Source: Tabrizicola sp. (GTDB lineage Bacteria > Pseudomonadota > Alphaproteobacteria > Rhodobacterales > Rhodobacteraceae). From it: a DNA stretch of 64,000 nucleotides. This document shows positions 17,043 through 25,430 of the stretch, piece after piece (position 1 is the first letter of the stretch; the number at the start of each line of letters is the position of its first letter). Below the pieces are notes generated by a model. The model had not been told where the DNA came from, made no database searches, and saw only the letters and a list, made by a program, of their open reading frames with translations. Position numbers and translations under genes: made by a program. The stretch spans positions 48,855-112,854 of the forward strand of contig NZ_JAEULP010000037.1 in assembly GCF_016792905.1 (NCBI RefSeq), given 5' to 3'.

Positions 17043-18233
17043 CTAGCCGCGGACATCCTTCGCCGCATCGACGATCGCCGCCGCGATATAGTCCAGCTCG
17101 CCCTCGGTCAGCCGGGTCGGCAGCCGCACGTCGCAGGCCCGCATCAGCATGGCGCGCGTCTGCGGCAGCTCCGGCACCTCGACCAGGAACTGCCAGTTCC
17201 AGAACGCCCGCGCATTGCCCTCGCTCAAGCCGAAGACCTGCACCGAGACCCCCCGCGCCTTCGCCGCCGCCTGGAAGTCCATCGCCTGCTGGTCGGTCCA
17301 GTCCCCCATCAGGTTGAACTGGATCGAATCCGGCGCCCGCTCCTCCGGCCCCAAAGCCTCCGGCACCTTGAGGTGAGCGGACCCGTTCAGGACGTCAGCC
17401 ACCCGGTCATGCCCGGCGCGGCCCTTCGCCACCCGCTCCGCCACCAGTGGCAGCTGCGGGCGGATCACAGCCGCCGACAGGTTCTGCATCCGCAGGTTAT
17501 AAAGCGGCAGCTTGTTCTGCCAGTGCGCGCAGGAATTGGTCAGCCCGGGATGCTTCTTCCAGTTCGTCTCGTAAGCCCCCGACATGATGATCGCCCGCGC
17601 CGCGACTTCCGGGTCGTCGGTGATCATGATCCCGCCCTCGCCGGCATTCACCAGCTTGTAGGACTGGAAGCTGAAACAGCCCACCCGCCCGATCGTCCCG
17701 ATATTGCGCCCGCCCCAGACCGTCCCCAGCGAATGCGCCGCATCCTCGATCACCGGAACGCCCGCCGCGTCGCAGAGCGCCATGATCGCGTCCATGTCCG
17801 AGGTATGCCCCCGCATGTGGCTGATCATCACCGCATCCGCTTCCGGCAGCTTCGCCGCGAAGTCCGCCATGTCGACCCGGTAGTTCGCACCCACCTCCAC
17901 CAGCACCGGCACGCAGTCGGCATGCACGACCGAAGACGGCACCGCTGCAAAGGTGAAAGCAGGGATCAGCACCTTCGCGCCCGCGGGCAGGTCCAGCGCC
18001 TTCAGCGACAGGAACAGCGCCGCCGAACAGGACGACACGGCAAGGGCATAGCGCGCGCCCAGCAGCTCGGCGAACTCCTGCTCCAGCAGCGCCACCGGCG
18101 CGTCCGAGGGGGCCGTGTAGCGGAACAGGTCGCCCGAGGACAGAAGCCGGTCGATCTCGGCCCGGGCAGCCTCGGGGATCGGTTCGGCATCATAGACGTT
18201 CGGAGCCAGGGTCTGACCGTCGGGGGCCATCAT
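17043..18233 (-). CDS. DegT/DnrJ/EryC1/StrS family PLP aminotransferase
   Basis: 396 residues. Family members aminate nucleotide-sugar ketones for surface polysaccharides or antibiotics. The PLP-binding signature is seen: the Asp in PVIEDAAHSLGTVWGG, the SFQSYKLVNAGEGG segment with the Schiff-base Lys, and AVSSCSAALFLSLKAL for phosphate binding. The substrate is not known. Start 18233 (or the ATG three bases on) follows AAAAGGTGC. A perfect CtrA-type box within an inverted repeat stands immediately upstream (18238-18264). It is not in a visible sugar-synthesis cluster, apart from the partial glycosyltransferase 17 kb away. Confidence 0.88.
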   Translation of the reverse strand: MMAPDGQTLAPNVYDAEPIPEAARAEIDRLLSSGDLFRYTAPSDAPVALLEQEFAELLGARYALAVSSCSAALFLSLKALDLPAGAKVLIPAFTFAAVPSSVVHADCVPVLVEVGANYRVDMADFAAKLPEADAVMISHMRGHTSDMDAIMALCDAAGVPVIEDAAHSLGTVWGGRNIGTIGRVGCFSFQSYKLVNAGEGGIMITDDPEVAARAIIMSGAYETNWKKHPGLTNSCAHWQNKLPLYNLRMQNLSAAVIRPQLPLVAERVAKGRAGHDRVADVLNGSAHLKVPEALGPEERAPDSIQFNLMGDWTDQQAMDFQAAAKARGVSVQVFGLSEGNARAFWNWQFLVEVPELPQTRAMLMRACDVRLPTRLTEGELDYIAAAIVDAAKDVRG

Positions 18234-18237
18234 GCAC

Positions 18238-18264
18238 CTTTTCTTAATCTCGCGTTAAGAAAAG
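18238..18264. promoter_or_regulatory. CtrA-type box (TTAA-N7-TTAA) in a perfect inverted repeat
   Basis: CTTTTCTTAA and TTAAGAAAAG, separated by TCTCGCG, form a perfect 10-bp inverted repeat. Its core TTAA-N7-TTAA equals the consensus for the alphaproteobacterial response regulator CtrA. It ends five bases before the aminotransferase start codon, so a bound regulator would sit on the start region, or the RNA hairpin would cover the ribosome-binding site. Confidence 0.55.
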
Positions 18265-18323
18265 ATGTAAACCCCCGAATGATCACGCGCCAGTGACAAA
18301 ATCTTCCCCTTGCGCCTTTCCGC

Positions 18324-18869
18324 CTAGAATTTCGTCCCCGCGCGGGCCGCCAGCATCTGCATCGCCGTATCGATCTCGTGCCAGGCGGTCCGCGCCATCG
18401 ACCGGAACACCATGATCTCGAAGGCATAGTCGCCGCTGCGCAGGATGACGACGTTCATGTGGTTCGCTTGCGTGCGAACCGCCCGCCCCACCGGAAAGAC
18501 CAAAAGTCGCAGGTCCAGCGGCACCAGCCGCGCCAGCGCATCGACCGCGCCGGTGCCAGTGACCGCCAGCACCGTCCAGCCATCCGACTGGTCCGTCACC
18601 GCCGCCCCCTCCAGCGCCAGAGCCGCCACGCCGGTCAGGAAGGCCTGATCCCGCCCCATCCAGACGATCCGCGCACCTTTCTTCTCGGCGAACCCGTTCG
18701 GCTCCGGCATCGCGAGCCCCAGCACCTTCAGCCCCTTCGCCACCGCCTTCGCCCCGCCGGGAAAGACCGCAATCGAGGTGATCGGGCCGACATCGACCTC
18801 GGCCAAAGTCACCGTCCCCAGCGTCACAGTTTGCCCCTCAAGGGCGGATTTCGCGATGAGTTCAGGCAC
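18324..18869 (-). CDS. soxG: Sarcosine oxidase gamma subunit
   Basis: 181 residues. The gamma subunit is a small structural part of the heterotetrameric sarcosine oxidase, related to the C-terminal folate-binding fold. Conserved pieces include GPITSIAVFPGG, a middle region RIVWMGRDQAFL and the ending FEIMVFRSMARTAWHEI. It overlaps the alpha-subunit gene by eight bases, which supports operon membership as the last gene. After it lies the aminotransferase promoter region; no terminator hairpin with a T-tract is evident. Confidence 0.93.
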   Translation of the reverse strand: MPELIAKSALEGQTVTLGTVTLAEVDVGPITSIAVFPGGAKAVAKGLKVLGLAMPEPNGFAEKKGARIVWMGRDQAFLTGVAALALEGAAVTDQSDGWTVLAVTGTGAVDALARLVPLDLRLLVFPVGRAVRTQANHMNVVILRSGDYAFEIMVFRSMARTAWHEIDTAMQMLAARAGTKF

Positions 18870-21771
18870 GCAGCTTCTCCCCTTCCGGGTCGTGGAAGAC
18901 CGGACCCGTCACCTCGCAGATCACGTCCAGCCCGCGCAGGTGGTCGACCAGCCGGATCTTCTCGCCGATCCGCGCGCGGCCATCCTTCAGGAACCCAAGC
19001 CCCAGCCAGGCCCCGACCGTCGGCGACCAGCAGACAGAGGTGACATAGCCCTGATCCGTCTCGCGATGCACCTCCTGCCCCGGCACGAAGAGATGCGCCC
19101 CGGCGCTGATCGGCGCCTGCGCCTTCAGGCCCACCAGCTGCTCGCGCTCCGGCCCCCACATCCCCGGTCGCGTGGCGGCGGCCTTGCCGATGCAGTCCTT
19201 CTTCGCCGAAACCATCTTCTCCATGCCGATGTCATAGGCCGTGACCCGACCATGAATCTCGGCGTGCGTGATGAAGCCCTTCTCGATCCTCAGGACGTTC
19301 AGCGCCTCCATTCCGTAGGGCCCGCCCCCCATCGTCTCGGCCCGCGCCAGTAGGTCGCGGAAGAGGGCCTCGCCATATCGGGTCGGCACCGCCAGCTCAT
19401 AGCCCTCCTCGCCCGAGAAGCTGATCCGGAACAGCCGCCCGTCGACCCCGCCGATCCGCACCGGGGCCACGCCCATGAACGGCAGATCCACCGGGGTTTC
19501 GAGGAAGGAATTGACCAGCGCCCGCGCCTTCGGACCCGCCACGGCAAACTGCGCCCAGGACTCCGTTACCGAGATGAACCGCACCTGCCAGTCGGCGCAG
19601 AAGGCCTGATGCACGAAGTCGAGATGCCGCATCACCAGCCCCGCTGCCGCGGTGGTTGTGGTCATCAGGTAGTGATCCTCGCCCAGCCGGGCCGAGGTGC
19701 CGTCATCCAGCACCAGCCCGTCCTCGCGCAGCATCAGCCCATAGCGGACCCGGCCCACCGGAAGGGTGGAGAAGGTGTTGGTGTAGACGAAGTCCAGGAA
19801 CCTTCCCGCATCCTTGCCCTGAATGTCGATCTTGCCCAGGGTCGAGACATCGGCCACCCCCACCGCCTGCCGCACCATGTTGACCTCGCGGTCGCAGGCC
19901 TCGCGCCAGGTGGTTTCGCCCGGCTTCGGGAAATACGACGGCCGATACCACAGCCCCGCCTCGATCATCGGCGCATGGCGGTCGCGGCTCGCCTGGTCCG
20001 AAGTCAGGAAGCGCTGCGGGGCAAACCCCTCGGCCCGCCCCCCCGCACCCAGGGCCGCAATCGACACCGGCACGTAAGGCGGCCGGAACGTCGTCGTCCC
20101 GGTCTCGGGAATACCGCGCCCCGTCGCATCCGCCAGCACCGCCAGCGCCGCAACGTTGGAGTTCTTGCCCTGATCCGGCGCCATGCCCTGCGTCGTGTAG
20201 CGCTTCATGTGCTCGACGGAAGCGTAGCCCTCCTGCGCGGCGAGCTTCACGTCCTTGGTCGTCACGTCATTGGCAAAGTCGAGCCAGGCCCGGCCCGTCC
20301 CTTCCACCGCCCAGAGCGCCTTCAGCCGATAGGGCGCATCCTCCGCCTCTGGCAGCGGGACGGAAACCTTCCGACCCAAAGCCTCCACCATCTTCAACGC
20401 CGCCGCCTGCCCCGTCGCCAGAGCGCCATGGGTGGACATGGAGCCATTCGCGGCGCCCACGGCCACCAGCCCCGGCACCGCGCCCTCCATCGGCACGAAG
20501 GCCGCAAGCTCCTCGTCCCAGCGCGGGCGTCCGTTCATGTGGCAGGTCAGATGGATCGTCGGGTTCCAGCCGCCCGACATCGCCAGGCAATCGGTCTCGA
20601 TCTCGATGATCTCCGACCCTTTCCGCACCTGGATACCGGAAAGCCCCAGCCGCCCGCGAGAGCCCACCACCTCTGCCCCGACATGCACCGGGCAATCGCC
20701 CACGGCACTGGCATCGGGGCGCGGGTCGATGATCGCTGCCACGGTGATCCCCGCCGCCATCAGGTCGCGCGCCGTCGCCCGCGCCGCGTCGGTGTTGGCA
20801 AACAGCGTCACCCGCTTGCCGGGGCTGACACCATAGCGGTTGAGGTAGGTCCTGACGGCCGAGGCCATCATGATCCCCGGCCGGTCGTTGTTCTCGAAGG
20901 CCACCGGACGCTCCAGCGCCCCGCTCGCCAGCACCGCATGCGGCGCGACGATGCGCCAGAAGCACTCGCGCGGCAGGTTCGGGCGCGCGGGCTTGTGCAG
21001 CCCCACCCGCTCCAGCGCGCCATAGGTGCCATTGTCATAGGCCCCCGTGACCGTGGTGCGCGTCATGATCCGCACATTCGGCAGGGCGTTCAGTTCCGCC
21101 ACCACCTGCGCCACCCAGTCGCCCGCCGCCATTCCCCCGATGGTCTGCGGGTCCGAGAGGAGACGCCCGCCCAGCGCATGGCTTTCCTCGCACAGGATCA
21201 CATCCGCCCCCGCGCGCCCTGCCGTCAGCGCCGCCATCAGCCCCGCAGGACCCGACCCGATCACCAGCACGTCGCAGAAGGCGAAGGCCTTCTCGTAGGT
21301 GCCCTCGTCATGCCTGCCCGACAGGCTGCCCAGCCCCGCCGCCCGCCGGATGATGGGCTCATAAAGCCCTTCCCAGAAGGCGCGCGGCCACATGAAGGTC
21401 TTGTAGTAGAACCCCGCCGACAGGAAGGGCGCGAGGTAATCGTTCACCGCCAGCAGGTCGTATTTCAACGACCCCAGCCGGTTCTGGCTTTGCGTGACCA
21501 GCCCCTCGAACACCTCCTGCACCGTCGCCCGCACGTTCGGCGTCTGGTTCGAGGCGCCAATGACCTCGACCAGCGCGTTCGGCTCCTCCGACCCCGCCGT
21601 CAGCACGCCGCGCGGTCGGTGATACTTGAACGACCGCCCCACCAGCCGCACGTCATTGGCCAGAAGCGCCGAAGCCAGCGTGTCGCCCTTGTAGCCCGCG
21701 TAATCCTTGCCGTCGAAGCGGAACCGCACCGGCTTCGTCCGGTCGACCAGGCCCTTGCCGTCGATCCTCAT
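18862..21771 (-). CDS. soxA: Sarcosine oxidase alpha subunit
   Basis: 969 residues, normal for the family. The complex demethylates sarcosine to glycine and H2O2, passing the methyl group to tetrahydrofolate. Domains: N-terminal 2Fe-2S-like fold (about 1-100, PVRFRFDGKDYAGYKGDTL), NAD-binding Rossmann domain (VIGSGPAGLMAALTAGRAGA near 170), and a C-terminal aminomethyltransferase/GcvT-like folate-binding half (about 590-969; MVRQAVGVADVSTLGKIDI, FSGEEGYELAVP). It overlaps soxD by four bases upstream and soxG by eight downstream, so the subunits are translationally coupled. Confidence 0.96.
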   Translation of the reverse strand: MRIDGKGLVDRTKPVRFRFDGKDYAGYKGDTLASALLANDVRLVGRSFKYHRPRGVLTAGSEEPNALVEVIGASNQTPNVRATVQEVFEGLVTQSQNRLGSLKYDLLAVNDYLAPFLSAGFYYKTFMWPRAFWEGLYEPIIRRAAGLGSLSGRHDEGTYEKAFAFCDVLVIGSGPAGLMAALTAGRAGADVILCEESHALGGRLLSDPQTIGGMAAGDWVAQVVAELNALPNVRIMTRTTVTGAYDNGTYGALERVGLHKPARPNLPRECFWRIVAPHAVLASGALERPVAFENNDRPGIMMASAVRTYLNRYGVSPGKRVTLFANTDAARATARDLMAAGITVAAIIDPRPDASAVGDCPVHVGAEVVGSRGRLGLSGIQVRKGSEIIEIETDCLAMSGGWNPTIHLTCHMNGRPRWDEELAAFVPMEGAVPGLVAVGAANGSMSTHGALATGQAAALKMVEALGRKVSVPLPEAEDAPYRLKALWAVEGTGRAWLDFANDVTTKDVKLAAQEGYASVEHMKRYTTQGMAPDQGKNSNVAALAVLADATGRGIPETGTTTFRPPYVPVSIAALGAGGRAEGFAPQRFLTSDQASRDRHAPMIEAGLWYRPSYFPKPGETTWREACDREVNMVRQAVGVADVSTLGKIDIQGKDAGRFLDFVYTNTFSTLPVGRVRYGLMLREDGLVLDDGTSARLGEDHYLMTTTTAAAGLVMRHLDFVHQAFCADWQVRFISVTESWAQFAVAGPKARALVNSFLETPVDLPFMGVAPVRIGGVDGRLFRISFSGEEGYELAVPTRYGEALFRDLLARAETMGGGPYGMEALNVLRIEKGFITHAEIHGRVTAYDIGMEKMVSAKKDCIGKAAATRPGMWGPEREQLVGLKAQAPISAGAHLFVPGQEVHRETDQGYVTSVCWSPTVGAWLGLGFLKDGRARIGEKIRLVDHLRGLDVICEVTGPVFHDPEGEKLRA

Positions 21772-22031
21772 GCCTTGCGCTCCGCCACCAGTTCCACCCC
21801 GGAAATCTCATGCGTCACCGTGTTCCGCGTGACCAGCAGCCACTGCGAACACCCCGCCTCGTGATACCAGAGGTCCCGCGTCACCCCCGCCGGATTGTCC
21901 CGCAGGTGCAGGTAGTTGTCCCAGTCGGCCAGAGGGGCCTCCGCCTCCGGACGGCGCAGGAAATCCTCCGCCCCGTAGTAATAGAACTCCCGCCGATCGC
22001 GTTCGCCGCACAAGGGACATGTCAACCGCAT
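21768..22031 (-). CDS. soxD: Sarcosine oxidase delta subunit
   Basis: 87 residues. The delta subunit binds zinc and stabilises the complex. The N-terminal MRLTCPLCGERDRREF has the CxxC pair and the later YHEAGCSQWL supplies His and Cys, completing the expected Zn set. The stop overlaps the soxA start by four bases. Between soxB and this gene lie 174 bases filled by a dispersed repeat and hairpin, which is unusual inside a tightly coupled operon. Confidence 0.95.
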   Translation of the reverse strand: MRLTCPLCGERDRREFYYYGAEDFLRRPEAEAPLADWDNYLHLRDNPAGVTRDLWYHEAGCSQWLLVTRNTVTHEISGVELVAERKA

Positions 22032-22044
22032 CTTCCGGCCCCCG

Positions 22045-22162
22045 CTTTCATACTGGTGGAAATATCCCCGCCGGAGGCATCTGTCAGTCGTGCCCGGCGG
22101 GCCGCCTGCGGGCTCGCGGGACGCCGATGCCAGGCGCCTCCCCTCCCCCGCGTGGGGAGGGG
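22045..22162. repeat. Dispersed repeat plus hairpin inserted between soxB and soxD
   Basis: The repeat at 22045-22078 differs from the 35-bp repeat at 3011 and 16820 at a few positions (TGGTGGAA for TGGCGCAA). About 50 bases later GCCAGGCGCCTCCCCT leads into a hairpin CCCCTCCCC / GGGGAGGGG (22140-22162) followed by GCCGGGAGTGGGGGGC. The order and spacing match 16820-16954. No T-tract follows, so termination within the operon is not predicted. Confidence 0.8.
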
Positions 22163-22205
22163 CCGGGAGTGGGGGGCCGCCGTCAGGGTCAAGCGCATCG
22201 CCACC

Positions 22206-23456
22206 TCAATGCAGGTTATGCTGCGACCCGGTGCCTTCTTCGTCCAGAAGATGCCCCGTCGCAAAGCGGTCCAGCCGGAACTTCCGCGCCACCTCATGGC
22301 TCTCGCCCGTCGCCATCAGATGCGCCATGCACCAGCCCGAGGCGGGCACCGCCTTGAACCCGCCGTAGTTCCAGCCGCAGTCCAGGAACAGCCCCTCGAC
22401 ATGCGTCTTGTCGATCACGGGCGAGCCATCCGGCGACATGTCCATGATCCCGCCCCAGCTCCGCAGCACCTTGGCCCGGCCGATCATCGGCATCAGGGTC
22501 ATGCCTGCCTCCATCACATGCTCGACCATCGGCAGGTTCCCCCGCGCCGCATAAGAAGCGTAGAAATCAAGGTCTCCGCCGAAGACGAGGCCACCCTTGT
22601 CCGACTGCGAGATATAGAAATGCCCCATGCCGAAGCTGACGACATGGTTGATCACCGGCTTCAGCCCCTCGGTGACAAACGCCTGCAGGACATGAGACTC
22701 AATCGGCAGCCGCATCCCCGCCATCGCCGCGACCTGGCTTGACCGCCCCGCCACCACGATCGCCACCTTCTTCGCCCGGATCGCCCCGCGCGTGGTCTGC
22801 ACGCCACGGACAACCCCGTTCTCGATGTCGATCCCCGTGACCTCGCAGTTCTGGATCAGGTCCACCCCGCGCCGGTCCGCCCCCCGCGCATAGCCCCAGG
22901 CCACCGCGTCATGCCGGGCCGACCCACCGCGAGGATGCAAGAGCCCGCCATAGATCGGGAACCGGGTCTGCTCGAAATCGAGGTAAGGCAAATGCTCCCG
23001 CACCCCCTCGCGGTCCAGAAGCACCGCGTCGTCGCCCTGGTTGATCATCGCATTGCCGCGCCGGGCGAAGGCGTCGCGCTGCCCGTCCGAATGGAACAGG
23101 TTGATCAGCCCGCGCTGCGAATGCATCACGTTGTAGTTGAGGTCGGCCTCCAGCCCCTCCCACAGCTTCAGGCTGTGAGAATAGAACTCGCTGTTCCCCG
23201 GCAGAAAGTAGTTGGCCCGCACGATGGTCGTGTTCCGCCCGACGTTGCCGCCGCCGAGATAGCCCTTCTCCAAGACCGCGACATTGGTGATCCCGTGGTT
23301 CTTCGCCAGGTAATAGGCCGTCGACAGCCCGTGCCCGCCGCCGCCGATGATCACCACGTCATACTCGGCCTTCGGCGCCGGGTCGCGCCAGGCCGGGGTC
23401 CAGCCCTTGTTGCCGAACAATCCTTCCGTGATGACCTTCAGGCCGGAATAGCGCAT
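22206..23456 (-). CDS. soxB: Sarcosine oxidase beta subunit
   Basis: 416 residues. This FAD/FMN subunit carries out sarcosine dehydrogenation. The N-terminal FAD-binding motif is DVVIIGGGGHGLSTAYYLAK near residue 34; RNTTIVRANYF includes the region of FMN attachment (the covalent FMN-His environment is not resolved by eye). The C-terminal part contains GWNYGGFKAVPASG. It is the first gene of soxBDAG. No glyA, folD or purU, which often accompany this operon, occur in the window. Confidence 0.96.
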   Translation of the reverse strand: MRYSGLKVITEGLFGNKGWTPAWRDPAPKAEYDVVIIGGGGHGLSTAYYLAKNHGITNVAVLEKGYLGGGNVGRNTTIVRANYFLPGNSEFYSHSLKLWEGLEADLNYNVMHSQRGLINLFHSDGQRDAFARRGNAMINQGDDAVLLDREGVREHLPYLDFEQTRFPIYGGLLHPRGGSARHDAVAWGYARGADRRGVDLIQNCEVTGIDIENGVVRGVQTTRGAIRAKKVAIVVAGRSSQVAAMAGMRLPIESHVLQAFVTEGLKPVINHVVSFGMGHFYISQSDKGGLVFGGDLDFYASYAARGNLPMVEHVMEAGMTLMPMIGRAKVLRSWGGIMDMSPDGSPVIDKTHVEGLFLDCGWNYGGFKAVPASGWCMAHLMATGESHEVARKFRLDRFATGHLLDEEGTGSQHNLH

Positions 23457-23582
23457 GGATGAACTCCCCTGACCCGGCCATCAAAGCGGGTCAGGAGGAG
23501 TTATTCAACCGCCAACCGATCAAACCTTTGCCAGCCGCGACATAAAGACGTCGCGGATCACCGTTCCTCGCCCGTACTGGCC

Positions 23583-24113
23583 TCAGTGCCCGCCGCTTTG
23601 CGCGGGGCGCAGCATCTCGAACAGGAACCAGACCCGGCGTTCCGCGCCGTCGATCCAGATCTCGATCATGCTGGCCGTCGCGACATCGCCATGCTCGTCG
23701 CAGAGGTCATGCACCTCGCGCAGCGCCCCGATATGCGCCTTGTTGTCCTCCATCAGCTCGGCCAGCATGTCGGCGGGCTCGACGTAATCCGCCTCGTTCG
23801 GCTTGACCCGCGTCATCGCCGCGACCTGGTTGATGGATTTCAGCGCCGCCCCGCCGATCTTGCGGGCGCGTTCGGCAATGTCGTCGGTCGCCGCCAGAAT
23901 CTGCGCCGCCTGTTCGTCCAGCATCAGGTGATAGTCGCGGAAATGCGGGCCCGAAACGTGCCAGTGAAAGTTCTTGGTCTTGAAATGCAGCGCGAAACTG
24001 TCGGCCAGAAGCCCGTTCAGCGCCGCCGAGATATCCTTGACCGCATTGTCGCCCAGATCGGTCGGGGTCTTCAGCCTGCCGCGCGCAGGCTGTCTTTGTG
24101 CTGTGTCTGCCAT
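23583..24113 (-). CDS. dps: DNA starvation/stationary-phase protection protein (Dps family)
   Basis: 176 residues from ATG 24113, chosen for the GAGGAG upstream; the frame extends to 24194 without one. Dps forms a 12-subunit ferritin-like shell that oxidises iron with H2O2. The ferroxidase site lies at the dimer interface: TKNFHWHVSGPHFRDYHLML supplies His and the LDEQAAQILAATDDIAERAR helix supplies Asp/Glu. The N-terminal tail MADTAQRQPARGRLKTP is basic and could bind DNA. Placement next to the H2O2-producing sarcosine oxidase is suggestive only. Confidence 0.92.
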   Translation of the reverse strand: MADTAQRQPARGRLKTPTDLGDNAVKDISAALNGLLADSFALHFKTKNFHWHVSGPHFRDYHLMLDEQAAQILAATDDIAERARKIGGAALKSINQVAAMTRVKPNEADYVEPADMLAELMEDNKAHIGALREVHDLCDEHGDVATASMIEIWIDGAERRVWFLFEMLRPAQSGGH

Positions 24114-24195
24114 GGGTCTTGCTCCTCGATCGCACCCGCAAGCGGGGTGGCAAGGCAACCCGAAACCCGGCCCGGCGGTTCCCGTCGGTGCCAAT

Positions 24196-24637
24196 TCAGC
24201 CGTTCAGAGCCGTCCTGTCATGCGGGCCGATGCACTGCGCATGGTCGGCCAGGCTTTCCATGACCGCACAGCTTTCGACCGTGCCGCTGCGGCAGCCAGC
24301 CAGCATCCGCTCCAGCTCGACCTCCAGCGCCTGCAGGGCCGCGATCCGGCGGCGCACGTCCTGAAGCCGCGCCTCGGCCAGCCGGTCGGCATGGGCGCAG
24401 GGCGCTTCCGGGTGCCCGGCAAGGTCCAGCAGGTCGGCCAGCGCCGCCATGTCGAACCCCAGGTCGCGCGCATGGCGGATGAAACGCAGCCGGGCCACGT
24501 CCTTCGCGCCATAGAGCCGCTGCCCCCCCCTCGCTGCGCGCCGGGGCGGACAGCAGGCCCCGCTCCTCGTAGAAGCGGATCGTCGTCACCTTGACCCCGC
24601 TTTCCCGCGCTGCCTCGCCAATCGTCACCTCGCGCAT
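24196..24637 (-). pseudogene. MerR family metal-responsive regulator, frameshifted
   Basis: The start ATG 24637 opens MREVTIGEAARESGVKVTT, followed by IRFYEERGLLSAPARSEGG, a classic MerR helix-turn-helix. In the C8 tract at 24523-24530 (eight G on the coding strand) the frame shifts: with seven G the protein would read on as GQRLYGAKDVARLRFIRHAR and end at 24196 with about 146 residues. The C-terminal part has APCAHADR and GCRSGTVESC, the Cys pattern of Cd/Pb/Zn-type MerR sensors. It could be a real loss-of-function, a phase-variable tract or a sequencing error. It is divergent from a CDF transporter with a MerR-type operator between. Confidence 0.8.
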
Positions 24638-24654
24638 CGCAGTCGCCTTTCCGC

Positions 24655-24685
24655 TTGCCTCTACAGTCACTGTAGATGCTATCCC
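24655..24685 (+). promoter_or_regulatory. MerR-type operator/promoter for the CDF gene
   Basis: CTACAGTCACTGTAG (24661-24675) is a perfect 6-bp dyad around TCA, the standard form for MerR-family sites. TTGCCT (24655-24660) would be the -35 and TATCCC the -10, with a 19-base spacer, longer than the usual 17, as is required for MerR activation by DNA distortion. Confidence 0.75.
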
Positions 24686-24716
24686 CGAATCGACAGATCA
24701 AGGATGGAGCGGGAAA

Positions 24717-25385
24717 ATGTCGGCCAGTTGCGGGCATCACGTCAGTTTCGATGGCACCTCTGCGGGCTATCGCCGCGCGCTCTGGGTGGTGATCGCGCTG
24801 AACGCCACCATGTTCGCGGTCGAGATCACGGCGGGCGCGCTGGCCGGGTCGCAGGCTCTGCGCGCCGATGCGCTGGACTTCTTCGCCGATGCCGCCACCT
24901 ACGGCGCAAGCCTCTGGGTCATCGGTCGGCCGCTGGCCACGCGGGCGCGCGTCGCGATGGCGAAGGGGGTTTCGCTTCTGCTGATGGGGCTCTGGGTCTT
25001 CGGCTCGACGCTCTGGCTGCTTTTCGGCCCCGGCCTGCCGCGGGCCGAGGTGATGGGGATCGTCGGCGCGCTGGCGCTGGCGGCCAACCTGGCCAGCGTG
25101 CTGATCCTTCTGCGCTACCGCGACGGCGACGCCAATGTGCGCTCGGTCTGGCTCTGCTCGCGCAACGACGCCGTGGGGAACGTCGCGGTCATGGGCGCGG
25201 CGCTTCTGGTCGGAATTACCGCGACGCCCTGGCCCGACCTCGTGGTCGCCGCCGCGATGTCGGGACTGTTCCTGTCCTCGGCCTGGCAGATCCTGACCCG
25301 CGCCCGGGCCGAGCTGCGGCAGGCCGCAACCACAAGCCACGACCATCCGCATGACCACGACCCTGATCACGGTCACGTCCATTAG
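24717..25385 (+). CDS. Cation diffusion facilitator-like transporter, transmembrane-domain only
   Basis: 222 residues from ATG 24717. Six transmembrane helices are visible (about LWVVIALNATMFAVEITAG, LDFFADAATYGASLWVIG, LLLMGLWVFGSTLWLLFG, VMGIVGALALAANLASVLIL, AVGNVAVMGAALLVGI, DLVVAAAMSGLFLSSAW). TM2 has the metal-binding DALDFFAD and TM5 RNDAVGN, the usual CDF site. The cytoplasmic C-terminal domain is absent; the protein ends in a His-rich tail HDHPHDHDPDHGHVH, and its N-terminus is MSASCGHHV. It probably exports Zn, Cd, Co or similar ions by proton antiport, under control of the adjacent (now frameshifted) MerR gene. Confidence 0.82.
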   Translation: MSASCGHHVSFDGTSAGYRRALWVVIALNATMFAVEITAGALAGSQALRADALDFFADAATYGASLWVIGRPLATRARVAMAKGVSLLLMGLWVFGSTLWLLFGPGLPRAEVMGIVGALALAANLASVLILLRYRDGDANVRSVWLCSRNDAVGNVAVMGAALLVGITATPWPDLVVAAAMSGLFLSSAWQILTRARAELRQAATTSHDHPHDHDPDHGHVH

Positions 25386-25430
25386 GCTTGGGAACCTGGC
25401 CGACCCGGCGACCGGGTCGGCCGGTCGGTC

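Noticed and set aside
16929-18296. A 455-codon plus-strand frame opposite the aminotransferase
   Set aside because: No domain and the opposing gene has complete PLP motifs; the frame also runs through a repeat hairpin.
19609-21864. A 751-codon plus-strand frame opposite soxA
   Set aside because: Arg/His/Pro-rich mirror sequence without motifs; soxA is fully supported.
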